Assembly (NCBI GenBank): GCA_026182355.1
Contig: JAPFBL010000257.1
Location: 62,001-126,000 of the forward strand
Direction: 5' to 3'
From: Hermatobates lingyangjiaoensis
Lineage: Eukaryota; Arthropoda; Insecta; Hemiptera; Hermatobatidae
DNA length: 64,000 nucleotides
Within the stretch, counting starts at the first letter, position 1; each line of letters begins with the position of its first letter. Below are positions 23,791 to 35,422 of this stretch, in pieces. Both the position numbers and the translations under genes were made by a program. Under the pieces are notes generated by a model. That model was not told where the DNA came from and did not search any database. It was given only the letters and a program-made list of their open reading frames with translations.

Positions 23791-24510
23791 ATAAGATATT
23801 ATTATCAACCGTCATTACTCGTCTATCGCTGGTGAAGTTGTCCGACCGGTTTCGCAATGGCTGCATCATCAATGGGACTAACGTTACCTTCCAAAATCAC
23901 GGATATAAATACCTATTTTAACTCAATGGTGCCAATACATATGCCTAAATTTCCTACCTAACAGTTTTATTTTATTTTATTTTGTTTGATCTGTTTTTTG
24001 TCTTTTAAACTTTAAGTCGTCTCTGTCCTGTCCGTCCTGTCGTCTTTTCATGTTTTTTATTGGTTTAAATATTATGTCTACCTGGTTCTTAATTTGTTCG
24101 TTTATTAGGTTATCAGTATTTTTGTGTTTATATATTTCCATTTCCTCTATTACATTTAATATTTACCTTTTTGTCCTATTTCCATACTGTCGGGTTCATG
24201 TCCGTGTTTTTTTAAATGGTTTGTAAAATTTGATTTATTCGTGTTATTTACATAATCATTAATATGTTCTTTAAACCTTTTAATGTTCTTCCAGTTTTCC
24301 CTATATATATCTGTTTACAGACTTTACACTTTAATTTATATACACCGCTTTTATCATATATATTATTTTTACATCTATTCCTCGATTTATTATTTGTTTT
24401 AGTGTATTATTAGTTTTGAAAACTACCTTTACATTATATTGGTTTATTAACTTAGCAATTTTATGATATATAATTGTATATTCTTTTAGGCTAACCTTAT
24501 TCATTCACTT
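23791..24510 (-). pseudogene. Penelope-like element family C, GIY-YIG domain and tail
   Basis: The minus strand from 24510 reads, in broken frames, KEYTIIYHKIAKLINQYNVK, VVFKTNNTLKQI and then SGVYKLKCKVCKQIYIG, ENWKNIKRFKEHI, NHLKKHGHEPDSMEIGQKGK, EEMEIYKHKNTDNLINEQI. SGVYKLKC...YIG...R..EH is the GIY-YIG nuclease signature found at the C-terminus of endonuclease-bearing PLEs. The preceding FKTNNTL block is the usual linker. The tail runs to about 23791 and includes the ribozyme-like motif at 23840-23878. Confidence 0.75.
23840..23878 (-). ncRNA. Hammerhead-like motif in PLE family C tail
   Basis: Minus strand: TTGATGA (C3 changed to T), one extra T, stem GCA...TGC, GAAA, the palindrome ACCGGT, then C. 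The flanks GTCC (23875-23878) and GGAC (23840-23843) can pair as helix I with a two-base bulge. Of all copies in the window this one has the most complete helices. The extra base before helix II and the changed first core base make cleavage doubtful for this copy. Confidence 0.45.
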
Positions 24511-26138
24511 AATTCTTCCCCTTATAATCCGATAAGTTGTTATGTTTTTTAGAAGTAGTTATACTATAACATTTTAGTTGTTGGTACTTTAAATAGTATT
24601 GGTCACTGGTATTTTACCTTTCACAATACATTATCTTTTCTGTTATGATTACAGTGTAATGAAATGTAGCACGTTCGATTTGATTTGTTAAAAGTTTCTC
24701 TTTCAGCTGCATAAACTGTAGTTTGTTGAAACCTATGTATTAGCCTGAATAAATTCTTAATCTGACTGAGTTATAAGTGAGGACAGATTGATAAATACGA
24801 TATTGGCGGTTGCGGTTTCGTTTGAATAACGAACAGAAAATTTGAGTTGAAGTTTGGTCACATCAGTGTTCTGATGAAATGAACAGTCCAAAAATAATGT
24901 CGAATCGATTGCAAGATAATATGAACTTGATAATATATATAACCTTAAATGCAAATAATTCATTTTAGAATTTTTAGGGGTTAAATTTCTTTGCTTTTAA
25001 TTAGTAATTGGTGCCCAGTCGATGTTACTTTTTTGTTAATTTCAATAGTGATATTCACAGTACATAGAAATTTCCATGATTTGGTCTAATCGACAACAGG
25101 AATGGTGTAGTCAAAGTGCCATATATAGTTTCTGTATCGAAGTATGGAAGTGACTTTATAACTACTTAGTGAGTTGGGGCAGAATAGACCTTCATGGTCC
25201 TGTTTAAAATGTTACTCGCTGTATAGGGCATTTACTGACTTCGATGTTTAAAGTGGCCTTGAATGTGTCTTTTTTCAGGGAGTATTTTATTACTCACTGT
25301 CCTTACTTATCAAATCTAAATGCTTGTAGATAACAATGCTTTTGCTCTTATAACTTTTGTAAGAACTGTACAATAAAAATATCGATTTGTCATCAAGAAA
25401 TGAATAAAATGTTATTTCACCTAAAAATTCTAACACATCATGTACCATTCTGTAAAGGTGATTTACAATTTTTTTTAAATACTTTTTACTCATGATATTT
25501 TGTATAATAAAAGGCAGTGAGCCAGCTGAGTTTGGTGCTTTCATTCAGAACCTGAACATAATTCTCCGGTTCGTGTTAGTGTTGCAGACATGGACATACG
25601 AGTAGTAAACGTGGATGAAGGAAGGAGAGTTGTTCAGGTGAATTGTGACATTTGATTTGCGTTAAGTTTGAAGGAACTGTGTTGTCTTCCATTCTTAATA
25701 TTAAGGTGATATAGAGATTCAATTATTCGCTTACCCTAATTACAGATGATTCTCAATCTTATCTAAAATAATTTAAAGCTACAATTATAATGTTATAAAA
25801 ATTGGTTTAAGAAGAAAAAAACTCTGTTATTGAGGTAAATGAATAATATTTAAAACAAATTAGCTTGATAGCAACTAGATTATGGAAATCATCTGTAGCA
25901 TCAGAATTGATCTATAGTTTGTTTTGATAAATTGTAGATGGTTGAAAATCTTTAAATAAATGAATATTTTTAATTAATTTTTTTAAAAATTTTTCTTTTT
26001 TTTATATGTGTTTCTAATACCTACTTGAATGAGTAGTCATCAAAACAATAGTTTGTTCATGAAGATTTTGTCCTAAATTCATCTGGAATGTAAATTAATG
26101 AAAATATCAACTGTTTTGAAAAAAAGTTTTGGTTTCAG

Positions 26139-26236
26139 GAAATTGGGTGAGCTCCATGAAGATGGCTATGAAGGAGATCACTGCTTTGGACTTCGGGCCG
26201 ACTCGACTGCCCTTGAAGCAACCTGCTTCTACATAA
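26139..26236 (+). CDS. NPL: N-acetylneuraminate lyase, last coding exon
   Basis: Starts after TTTGGTTTCAG with the two bases needed to complete the split Gly codon, and reads NWVSSMKMAMKEITALDFGP then TRLPLKQPAST and TAA at 26234-26236. The G-P-x-R-x-P motif corresponds to GPPRLP at the C-terminus of vertebrate NPL. The longer open frame that starts at 26098 on this strand is in a different phase and is not the gene. A possible polyadenylation signal AATAAA is at 26376-26381. Confidence 0.88.
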
Positions 26237-26239
26237 CCT

Positions 26240-27440
26240 TTGAGCCTGTATGGTATCTTCTCTCTTTTCTGTCACACCAAAATATCGGTTATCATATTTT
26301 ATTATTTAAATGCAGGATATCCCCCCCCCCCCAAATATACACGCTTAAAAAAATATTTTATGAAATACTTTTTAAAATAAATGCTTTATATAATATTTTA
26401 TACACAGTAGGTATATAACTACTATATATATCGTCCGTTCTAAATTAGACAATGCTAACAAAGCAAAACGATGGAATTGCACACATCATGAAAAATTCCC
26501 TTGGTATTTGCATACATTTACATTTAATAGTTCTGACTGTTGCAGGTTTCATGTATAGACTTAAGGGTATTTTATGGCAGAAGCCTTTTTTTGAAGAACT
26601 AAACACCCTTACAAACACTCAATATTTGTATTGTAATTTGGACTATGATAACTACTAGACTTTAATCGGGTTTTGCTTTCCAAAGATAACTTATTGCAAA
26701 TATTTATGAAAATCCTGGAAGTAATAATTAAGGTACTATGCCGGTATTTCTCGATCAGGGTTTGAACACAAGGAAGGTGGATATCTTCCTTGTTCTGTTG
26801 CTCCATTGCATCTTATGTATTTAAATAATAATACCTATTATTGACCATTAACGTGCTTTTGTCTCAATTATTGTTAAACATTATTGTACACTTAGTTACC
26901 TTATGCAGATTATACAAAAAAAATAACACTACTACACTCACTGACTAGCATGCAACGTCATATTGACGTTGATACGAGTGCTCATATATCATTTCCAAGT
27001 CTCGAAATGTTGGTGAAGAACCCAGAAAACTTTAATGAATTTTAGAAAAAAAAATCTTTAGCAGCCTGCACTCAACTTTTAGTAAATATAATATAAAAAT
27101 CATTACAATCAACTGAATTTTGGTTTAGTTTAATGTAGCTATAGTGTTGACGTTATATTAAAGACGTGTTGAAGTGATAGCAAACTTATCGATAATTCAA
27201 TGAGTATTCTCCCATTGTGATTTAATTAATTCTATGATTTAAACCGTTTACGTTTTATTTTAGACATATTTATTTAGACTATATAAAAGAGAAAAGTTTC
27301 CGGGGGAACTAAGTACTTAATACTTATATAAACCCTACAAGAAGTTGTAATTTTCTTATTTAAACCAATCGAACTATGGCAAAGATTCGTTCCTCGAAAT
27401 ATCAAAGTGAGTTTTTGTAGATTTTTTTAATTTTTTTGGT
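26240..27440. other. NPL 3' region, then AT-rich DNA
   Basis: It contains a short C run at about 26322-26332. No other gene recognised. A short hairpin (CAACGTCATATTGACGTTG) lies near 26953-26971. Confidence 0.3.
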
Positions 27441-27441
27441 C

Positions 27442-27560
<119 letters not shown>

Positions 27561-27938
27561 TTAGAGGAAACGATTCTTCGAACTGAATAAACTAGAATTT
27601 AAAAAAGAACACATAGAAAGGAAACCACTGAACTCACTACTATATTTCGATGTCCTCGTCTTCAGGAAAAGAAGTGAATCGCTCCAAATGCTGATAACGA
27701 CTGACTTGGCGCTCGAACCGAAGCACCCAAACAGTGTAGCCAACTTTCGGAGGAAAGGTAGACAGGGAAGATAAAGAAATAAAAGCCAAATAAAAATTAA
27801 AAAAGAAAACATTTAACTAAAATAAAATTAAAAGCTGATAACAACTTAAAAAAATAAAAATAAAAAAATAAAAAATAAAATTAAAATAAAAAAAAAAAAT
27901 CAACGATTGAGGTTAAGCCCAGGAGCCGATCTACCGCC
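27561..27938 (-). mobile_element. Penelope-like element, 3' end, left arm of an inverted pair
   Basis: The minus strand from 27938 encodes the last codons of a family A protein (GGRSAPGLNLNR then stop), followed by an A/T-rich 3' untranslated region and the tail motif CTGAAGA-C-GA...TC-GAAA-TAT-A at 27641-27665. It ends at the (TA)n tract. The sequence is repeated in inverted orientation immediately to the right (27939-28425). Confidence 0.8.
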
Positions 27939-28420
27939 CCGTTGCTACTCTTGCCAGTTCTCACGGACTCAGTTTTAATGACTGTTTCCGTGTATAGGTC
28001 CTGAGGCAGATTGATCAGACTAATTCGAAAGTTACTCTGAGAGCTTCAGAAGAAGGACTTATTAGTCTTCTGGGCGGTAGATCGGCTCCTGGGCTTAACC
28101 TCAATCGTTGATTTTTTTTTTATTTTTTATTTTTTTATTTTTATTTTTTTAAGTTGTTATCAGCTTTTAATTTTATTTTAGTTAAATGTTTTCTTTTTTA
28201 ATTTTTATTTGGCTTTTATTTCTTTATCTTCCCTGTCTACCTTTCCTCCGAAAGTTGGCTACACGGTTTGGGTGCTTCGGTTCGAGCGCCAAGTCAGTCG
28301 TTATCAGCCTTTGGAGCGATTCACTTCTTTTCCTGAAGACGAGGACATCGAAATATAGTAGTGAGTTCAGTGGTTTCCTTTCTATGTGTTCTTTTTTAAA
28401 TTCTAGAGTATATACTCGTA

Positions 28421-28425
<5 letters not shown>
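27939..28425 (+). mobile_element. Penelope-like element, 3' end, right arm of an inverted pair
   Basis: The plus strand encodes SSHGLSFND..., QIDQTNSKVTLRASEEGLIS then LLGGRSAPGLNLNR and stop, with one or more frame breaks near the start. It continues into the same 3' untranslated region as the left arm, including CTGAAGA...GAAATATA at 28333-28357. The arm starts further upstream in the protein than the left arm does. The two arms differ at only a few bases. Confidence 0.8.
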
Positions 28426-28452
<27 letters not shown>

Positions 28453-28453
<1 letters not shown>

Positions 28454-29237
28454 CCAACCTTAAATCCATTTTCTCCCATATTTCTGACAGCCCCTGTGCC
28501 AGCAGAGGGATGGAGTGATGTGAATGCCGTAACTGCCAAACCTGTCCCCTAATTAACTCCAGTCCTTACTTTACTTCCCCTCTTAGAAACAACTCCTATC
28601 CTGTTCCTTCTGATCCATCTTGCACCTCCTGTAAGTGCATTTACCGTTTGCATTATACTCGATGTGATGCCTTTTACGTTAGCTTGGCTTCAACCAAGCT
28701 GAGCCTGCATATGAACAATCACAGGGCGTCCGCTGGTCAGTGCAGTGACTTACCCATAGCTATCCATGCTAATTCCGATGACCTCCGTTTCAGTGATTGT
28801 TTCAGGGTACAAATCCTCAAACAAATCCCCGAGTCTAATTCTCATGTCACCATTAGAGCTTCTGAAGAGGCATTCATATGCCTCCTTGGGGCTCGCTCTC
28901 CTCCTGGTCTTAACTTCTACCGTTATTTTTTTTCCCTCATTGTTTATACTTTTTCTTTTTTAATTTTATTTGCATTCTTATTGTTGTCGTCATTATTATT
29001 TCGTACTATATACTTTTTATCTTGTTTTATAAATAAATATTGGAGGGATTTTTATTTTTCCTCTCCTCCGCTGGGGGGCAGCATTGCGGTGGTTCCACGA
29101 GTTACACTGGACGCCAGTAGCAGTTTGTTTCTCAACGCGAGTACTTCACTCTTCTTCCCGATGACGACGGATGTCGAATCATCGAATTGAGTTCTGTAGT
29201 GACTTTCTGTGCTCTTTCCTATGTGTTGAAGTTTATA
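28453..29237 (+). pseudogene. Penelope-like element, 5'-truncated, C-terminal region and tail
   Basis: It follows a short (TA)n tract and begins within the protein at SNLKSIFSHISDSPCASRGM. It includes C..RNCQTC, then, from 28648, YTRCDAFYVSLASTKLSLHM, ANSDDLRFSDCFRVQILKQI, RASEEAFICLLGARSPPGLN. The usual NLNR/NLYR stop is lost and the frame reads on. The TCDAFYV.L segment is the second half of the GIY-YIG domain. An in-frame stop occurs after RGM (TGA). The tail at 29158-29181 carries a decayed form of the hammerhead-like motif, and the copy ends at TA-rich DNA near 29238. Confidence 0.82.
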
Positions 29238-29254
29238 TATATATATTTATAAAC

Positions 29255-29410
29255 AAAAAAAATATGGTCCAGGAGGATGACAAATCGAATTGCATTAAAA
29301 AAACACAGAAAGAATTGACCCAACTCACTTCCATATTTCAAGGCTCGTCGTCAACAGTAGAAATGGCCAGTCCGGCTATCAGACAGAAACTGACTAGCAG
29401 AAATTTTGTA
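29255..29410 (-). mobile_element. Penelope-like element, 3' tail only
   Basis: The minus strand carries the decayed tail motif (TTGACGA-CGAGCC-TTGAAATAT) followed by GGAAGTGAGTTGGG. It meets the previous copy tail-to-tail at a TA tract. Confidence 0.5.
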
Positions 29411-31370
29411 ATTACATAGTACTGTCGCCATCCTAGTAGGGTTAGATCCATTACTCTAACTCTCAAGTTACCTTTTTTTTTAAACTTTTGTGAATACACA
29501 TTTTAAGGAACTGTGTAAGTAAAGTTTGGTCACTCTTGTTGGTATTATTTTTCCTTGAGTATTATTACCCAGATAGTAGTGGTAGGTTTTCCGGCCCACT
29601 TAATTCATCTCTGCCTAGGGTTTCTAATTACAATGCATCATAAAAAGGCAGTCAAAAAGAGCGATGCGGGAAGTCATTATGGATTTGTAATGTGCTCTGA
29701 ATGGTAAGGAAACCAATTGACATATCACATAGATTTCCAAGAAAGGAACAATATTAATAAAACTTATTATTCCAGGCGAATATACAGCTATGATGTTGTC
29801 CTACTATTTAAAGAGACATGTATCCCCAAAGTTTAATATATAAAAATTAAGCGGTAATGGAATTTTTCATAGTACAACAGGGTTCCCCTTCCTCATAATT
29901 TCTTATTTTTAGGTCACGAACGAACATTTATTATACTCAGCTAAGACCATATGGAGGAGTGTCTGTAATGTTCAATATGAATTTTATTAAATAGACGAGA
30001 AGTATTATTTGAGTTTTGCTAACAAGTATAAAAATACAAACAAATACTTTGTAGAATACAATTTGTAAAATGTCATAATTTCTTAAATAAAATCACATAC
30101 ATTTAACTGTTTCATAATTAAGAAGTACCTGCTATTGATGGAATTTAATCTTTTTGTTTGATAAAATAACGAATAAATTAAAAACTGGCAGTAGAACTTT
30201 GTAGAATTTAATAAGATTTGTATGGAATTTTATTCTTAAAAATTACATAAATATGTTTGCTTAATAATTAAATATATTTTTTGTGAGGTAACACAATCAT
30301 TTATTTATTATTCACTAGTTGGAATTTGTTTGTAGTAGAATTGCAGGAGAAAAGGGGGAATCAATAATCCCTTTAATTTCTTGGATAACTGGTCTGATGG
30401 TCAGGACTGACGTCCTTTCACTAACAAACTACCCACCTTTTTTTTTTTTTTTTTTTTTTTGATGTATTGTATTTATTCAGTGTAGAATAACAATGAGTTC
30501 ATAAAAAAAAAAACTTCATTAAGAGGTATTGCAAGCGTAAAAGGCAATAATTATTCATAACTTATCGATTTACCTTCCTTCCTTCAGCTCAAGTTTTATC
30601 TTGTTTATACCCTGATAAATCATCTGTCACTGCCAGTTATTCATATAGACCTTTTTTTTACTAGGTCAAAACATTGTCCGTCTAAATAGTTAGTATAAAA
30701 AAAAAAAGAAGATATAATTGATTGGAAACAAGCGTCTATCTCATTGGTACAAATATGAAATTAAAGTTAAAACTATTTTTTTTCAGGATCAACATTTCAA
30801 ATCGATGTGGATCTGTTCATTGAACAAATTTAGTTCAGGATTTAGTCATCCTGTCTAAATGCTTGATTATAACTATAATGGATATTATTTTGAACCACAG
30901 TTCAAAATAATATCAGTAGCTTCTGTTCGCTAGGACTGTTGCTTTTCTTCCATCTATTCTGATTTTCTCCTGATGACGAACTGTGTTTCAAATTATCAAT
31001 ATCCCTATTATAATTAAATATCATCATAATTCTTGTGCAATTATTAATTTTAGTTAACGCCAGGAAATGATACACTAAATCTTTGGACCAATAACTTCCC
31101 AATGTAGTTTGTTTAAAATTTAACAAAATAATCTATATTAGAAAAGATGTTCTAGCTGTCACTTTCTTCTTTATGTATTTTAAATATTTAACCTTGGTCA
31201 GTTAAATTCTTCTTTCCGCATAAAGACTAACTATTTATTTACGAGTAAATAATGAATATGCCTAATTACATCATTTTAATTTGATTAAAATTATTAATAT
31301 CCAGTTAATCAAATTTCAAGATATAAATAAAAGAATCAAGGTATAAATCAGTAAATATCAAGCTATAAAT
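29411..31370. other. No gene recognised; poly-T tract and possible PLE tail
   Basis: A run of about 24 T at 30438-30462 is followed by an ATTTATTC box, so on the minus strand it reads AATAAA then a poly-A tail, as left by a retroposed RNA. The body of the retrocopy was not identified. At 30967-30995 the plus strand has CTCCTGATGACGAACTG..TTTCAAAT, resembling a decayed PLE tail. The rest is AT-rich. Confidence 0.35.
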
Positions 31371-31371
31371 A

Positions 31372-31575
31372 TCAATTGCTCTCAGTTTGCAATTCCATTG
31401 CCTTATCTTCACTTATGTTTTTGGTATAAATAGGCAGCAGGTCCTCTTTTAAACAGGTATCATTAAAATTAACCGCATTCTCGGTATTCACGATCTTAAG
31501 ACTGAGAGATTTGATCCTACGAACTAACCTCTTGCTAACAGGGTTCAACTGGAAAAGGAGTTGACCAAGTGACAT
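31372..31575 (-). pseudogene. Penelope-like element family B, N-terminal fragment
   Basis: ATG at 31575 opens MSLGQLLFQLNPVSKRLVRR, then AVNFNDTCLKEDLLPIYTKN and stops at 31372. The pattern A..FN.TCL.E.LLP..T is shared with fragments at 49235-49480, 53531-53720, 55065-55220 and 55243-55345, and resembles the 'FL..C..NGLIP' start of PLE proteins. It lies just downstream of the long family B copy on the same strand, as expected if two copies were in tandem. Unlike the other fragments it does not run into (TA)n. Confidence 0.6.
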
Positions 31576-31599
31576 GTTAAATTAAAATCGATGAGATAG

Positions 31600-34020
31600 T
31601 CATTGCTATTAATAGATTAAAAGGATTAGTAAAGGTTAATATAAAGAGAAGGTAAAAGGTCAAGGGAAGGTATAGTTAGTTAGAAATAAAGAAAAGAATA
31701 ATAATAATAAATATAAGAAAAGAAAACGTATTGATTGCGCAAGCTTTCGACATCACAGACGTCATCGACGGGCGAAGTTGTTCCTAGGAGATCCAGGACG
31801 CAAATGGCGTAGGGAAGGGAAAGTAGACAAGTGGTGGGGGTAAGGGGGAGTGGTGGGGATAAAGGAAGTGGGGGAAGAGCAGGCAAAGCCCAACTGGAGA
31901 AGAGCTGCAGATCACCTGATGCCGGAGGCCGACTCGTGCTGAGCAGCCTCGGAAATACCGACCGCAGGCCGAGCGCCCGCCCTCACCCCACTCTCCGGTC
32001 CCCCAGCCTGAGTCACCAGATCAACCAAACCACTATTAGCGTCAGCACTATGTGGCGTTACACTCAGTCCGGCATACCACTGCACGTCACCGCTTACTAC
32101 CATACTCCTCATGCTGGGAATGACAAACATGTCTACCGTCTGGCAGTTAAGGGAAGGCATCTTAGACCTAATGTATAGTGCTTCCAGGATTTTCAGGCGG
32201 TTGGAGGACTTTGGTTCCTTCGACTAACTTCTCCCCAGTGAGACGAGTACCATGGACTTCTTGTTCATGCTGTTTTGGTCCACCAGCAGACAGATGTAGG
32301 GTAAGACGACTCGAGAGCTTCGTGTTTGTCATGCCGATGTATGTAGAAGGCAGGGCTGCACAGTTCCCTGAATTACAAACATATTCATACACGAGATGAC
32401 TTTTTTGGAGCTCTGGGGTGACATACTGGGAGTTGTTCTTAAGAACAACATTACTGGTCTTATTGTTCTTATAGAATTTGGTTAATTTAACCTTTTCCTT
32501 CTCCGTCGTCATTGAAACGTGCTTAAAGACGATATTTCTCAACGCTTGTTCATCTTGCTTGTACTGGCTGCTCATATGTGCCCTGTAATACAAGCGTACA
32601 TACCTCTCCTCTGAGGTATCTTTGTTCTCTGTGGTGCCATACCACTTCTCAAGGCATTGATTGATAGTTTTCCTCACATCATTATTGGAATAACCATTGC
32701 TGACCAGGACCTGGGTTGCTCTTTCCAACTCCGAGTGGACATCCGACCATTTACTGCAGTGAGTTAGAGCCTTTCTTACATAAGCCGCAATGGTTGAACG
32801 TTTGTACCTATCCGGGCATTCACTAATCCCATTCAAACACACTAATCCCATCCCGGGTTAGTTGGTTTGCAATAGACACTTGTGCTGAAGTTCCTAGACC
32901 GTTGATGGCACTGACCATCAATACTATTTTCAACAGTTAGTCTAAGGCCTGATTCATTCTCCAGGTGTTCCTTCAATCTTTCGATCACATTTACGTCTCT
33001 GGCTAAGACGAAAATGTCATCGATATATCTCCCATATATTGTGAGCTTTTCTAATTCAGAAAAGACTTTCCTCTCCACAGCACCCATGAAGTAGTTTGCA
33101 AATAGGACACCCAACGGTGATCCCATGGCAACACCATCAATTTGCTGAAACATGCGGCCATCAGGTGAAATAAACGCAGACTCTTTCGTGCATATCTTCA
33201 GAAGGGACTTCAGGCTCGTTTTAGGGATGTCTATCTTAGGTTGCTCTCCCTCAGGGTAAACGTCTTGCAGGATAATGTCAATCGTCCTGTCAACCGGCAC
33301 ATTAGTGAAAAGGGACTCGACATCAAGAGAAGCTATGGTGCCATTACTCTCCGAACCCTTTAAAAGCTCAAGGAAGTCGGTGGAAGATGCAAGGATATAG
33401 TCGTTGGGAACGAAGGGAGTGAGTATTTCATTCAGTCGCTTCGCCAGTTGGTATGTAGGAGAAGGAATCTGACTGATAATAGGCCTTGAGGGGTTCCCTG
33501 GTTTGTGGGTTTTCACATTGCTATAACAATATCCCAAAGTATTGTCTCCGATGATGGGTGGAAGACTTTTCTTTCCAGTTTTGGCATTTACCACTCTTAT
33601 CAGTTTGTTAGCTCTTCTCTTAATATCGTCAGTGGGGTTACGGGAAATATGGCGAAACTTCGCAAGGTCACTTAGGATGTCGCTGATTTTAGAGTTATAT
33701 TCATCCGATCTGATACATAGTAGGCAGCTTTATCAGCTTTACGGATTGTGATGGAACCATCCTGCTTCAAATTCTTGGCCGCTATACGGTGCCTCCTTTT
33801 CAGTATATTACTCCTGTAATGGCCTCTTTCAATTTTAGCTTCTCTAAGTAGTTCCTCACAGATTCCGTCATCGACCTTTAATCGTCCGTCTTTTGCAAGG
33901 CTATGGATATCGCCTAGTAGCGACTCGATTTCAATCCGTTTAGCAAATGGAGGTGGTTTGGAGAGAACACGACAGTTCAAACCGAAGTTAAGTAATTCCT
34001 CCTCATCCTTATGTTTTTAT
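31600..34020 (-). pseudogene. Penelope-like retroelement family B, nearly complete, two frameshifts
   Basis: Minus-strand PLE encoding reverse transcriptase and a GIY-YIG nuclease. From about 34015 the protein reads NFGLNCRVLSKPPPFAKRIE and GSITIRKADKAA, and then a frameshift occurs near 33705. The RT follows with NVKTHKPGNPSRPIIS, motif A SLDVESLFTNVPVDR, motif B GVAMGSPLGVLFANYFM and motif C YGRYIDDIFVLA. A second frameshift lies near 32850. The last frame (32851-32168) has HLVYEYVCNSG, STYIGMTNTKLSSRLTLH, the GIY-YIG signature. All catalytic motifs are intact, so the copy is fairly young. The 3' untranslated region to about 31600 includes GATGACGTC...GTCGAAAGCTT at 31763-31790. The 5' end is truncated. 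Confidence 0.9.
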
Positions 34021-35414
34021 GAAGGAAACAATGAAAACACAAATTTTGGCAACTCCCTGTATTGTTAATATAATGTCCAAACAGAGAAAAAGAATAACAT
34101 ACCTCAACAGTCCATTCTGTTGATTTGTCCGTGAAATTTGAAATTATACTGCTGTAGAAAGACATATGTGGGCACAAAACAATTAAACAAGTTTATTTCT
34201 GTCATATTACTTAATGTACATTTACGAAATGCATGGTAGTAGAACATCTAGATTATTACAGCTGCATTATAATTGAAACAAACGTAATGGGATTACTTGC
34301 AGGAGTCACATTTGTAAAAAAAATTGTTAACTGAATTATTAAAGAAATTAACCTTTTTCGTATCTTTTTTATATATTTTAAAAACAAAACAATATTTAAA
34401 AAAATAATTAGTTATTTGTTCTTAGTCATACTTATTCTAAATTGTAATGAAGAAAACAAATATTATTTAAAAACATTTTTAATTTGAACCAACAATTGTA
34501 CCTACTTTTAAACAAAAATATATACATATTATATTTTTTAAATCATATGAAATCTTACGTATCAAAACTTTGTCTCGACCAGTTGTTATAAAAAAAAGCA
34601 GAACTATCTTCCTTGGTCCCTTTTTGTAGTATACAATTCAGAAATACAGACAGTACCTTGCTATGATCTCTGTAATATTCTTTAAATGGACGTAGAAGCA
34701 GTAGTTGAAGACTAAACTTCCTGGTCCAGAAAAAGCACAGTCTCAATAAGTGTTAAGCCTCTATAACTGATCTTCACTTCAATCAATCGCAACAAACTCA
34801 GACGAAAGATATCATATGATTTAAAGACACATTTAAATTATGTATTTAACAATTATTATCGTTTTAGTTACAATTATAGTATATTGAGATTACATATCTT
34901 CACATTAACAAGAACTGTAATACTATTTAAAGATAAACAATCTTTTGGTAAATGAAACTATATATATATCTAATACTTGTTGGAAAATGGCTATTCTGAT
35001 TGGATTAATTTTGTAAATCAATTGTCATATAATTAATAACGAGTACGGTAAATTTTATAAAAAATGTTAACATTTTGTCCAATTTGTTTTATAAATATGT
35101 TAATTAATGAATACATTTCCATAATGAGTTTATTATTCATTGAATTACCTGTATCGTTTTCAACCGTGGTTGTTTAAGTTTAAAAAAACTATGTGGATCT
35201 TACTAGCGCCGTGAATGCTTGATATTTGATACACAGATCTGCAAGTGTACTGACAGTCTTTATCTGTAGTGCCATACCTTTTGTTCTGGCTTAACTGATT
35301 GGGATGTGCATAATTCATACTTAGTTGAGATTAACCTGACCAAGTAAATTCCAAGTTTTATTTATAACTGAGGTATGAGGTTTAAATTTCAACAATCAAA
35401 GTTGTAATTATATA
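34021..35414. other. No gene recognised
   Basis: AT-rich DNA without shared repeats or recognisable coding segments. Confidence 0.3.
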
Positions 35415-35422
35415 ATCTGGAT

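Larger units (their letters stand above)
23749..26138 (+). other. NPL intron, 2.4 kb
   Basis: GTAGAT to TTTCAG. It holds the antisense PLE fragment at 23791-24510. A 50-base exon-like stretch at 25588-25637 (acceptor GTGTTGCAG, donor GTGAAT) would break the frame if included and is not annotated as coding. The remainder shows nothing recognisable. Confidence 0.65.

Noticed and set aside
26098..26418. 106-codon open frame over the last NPL exon
   Set aside because: The phase required by the previous exon and similarity to NPL (GPTRLPLKQP) show that a different frame is used and stops at 26236.
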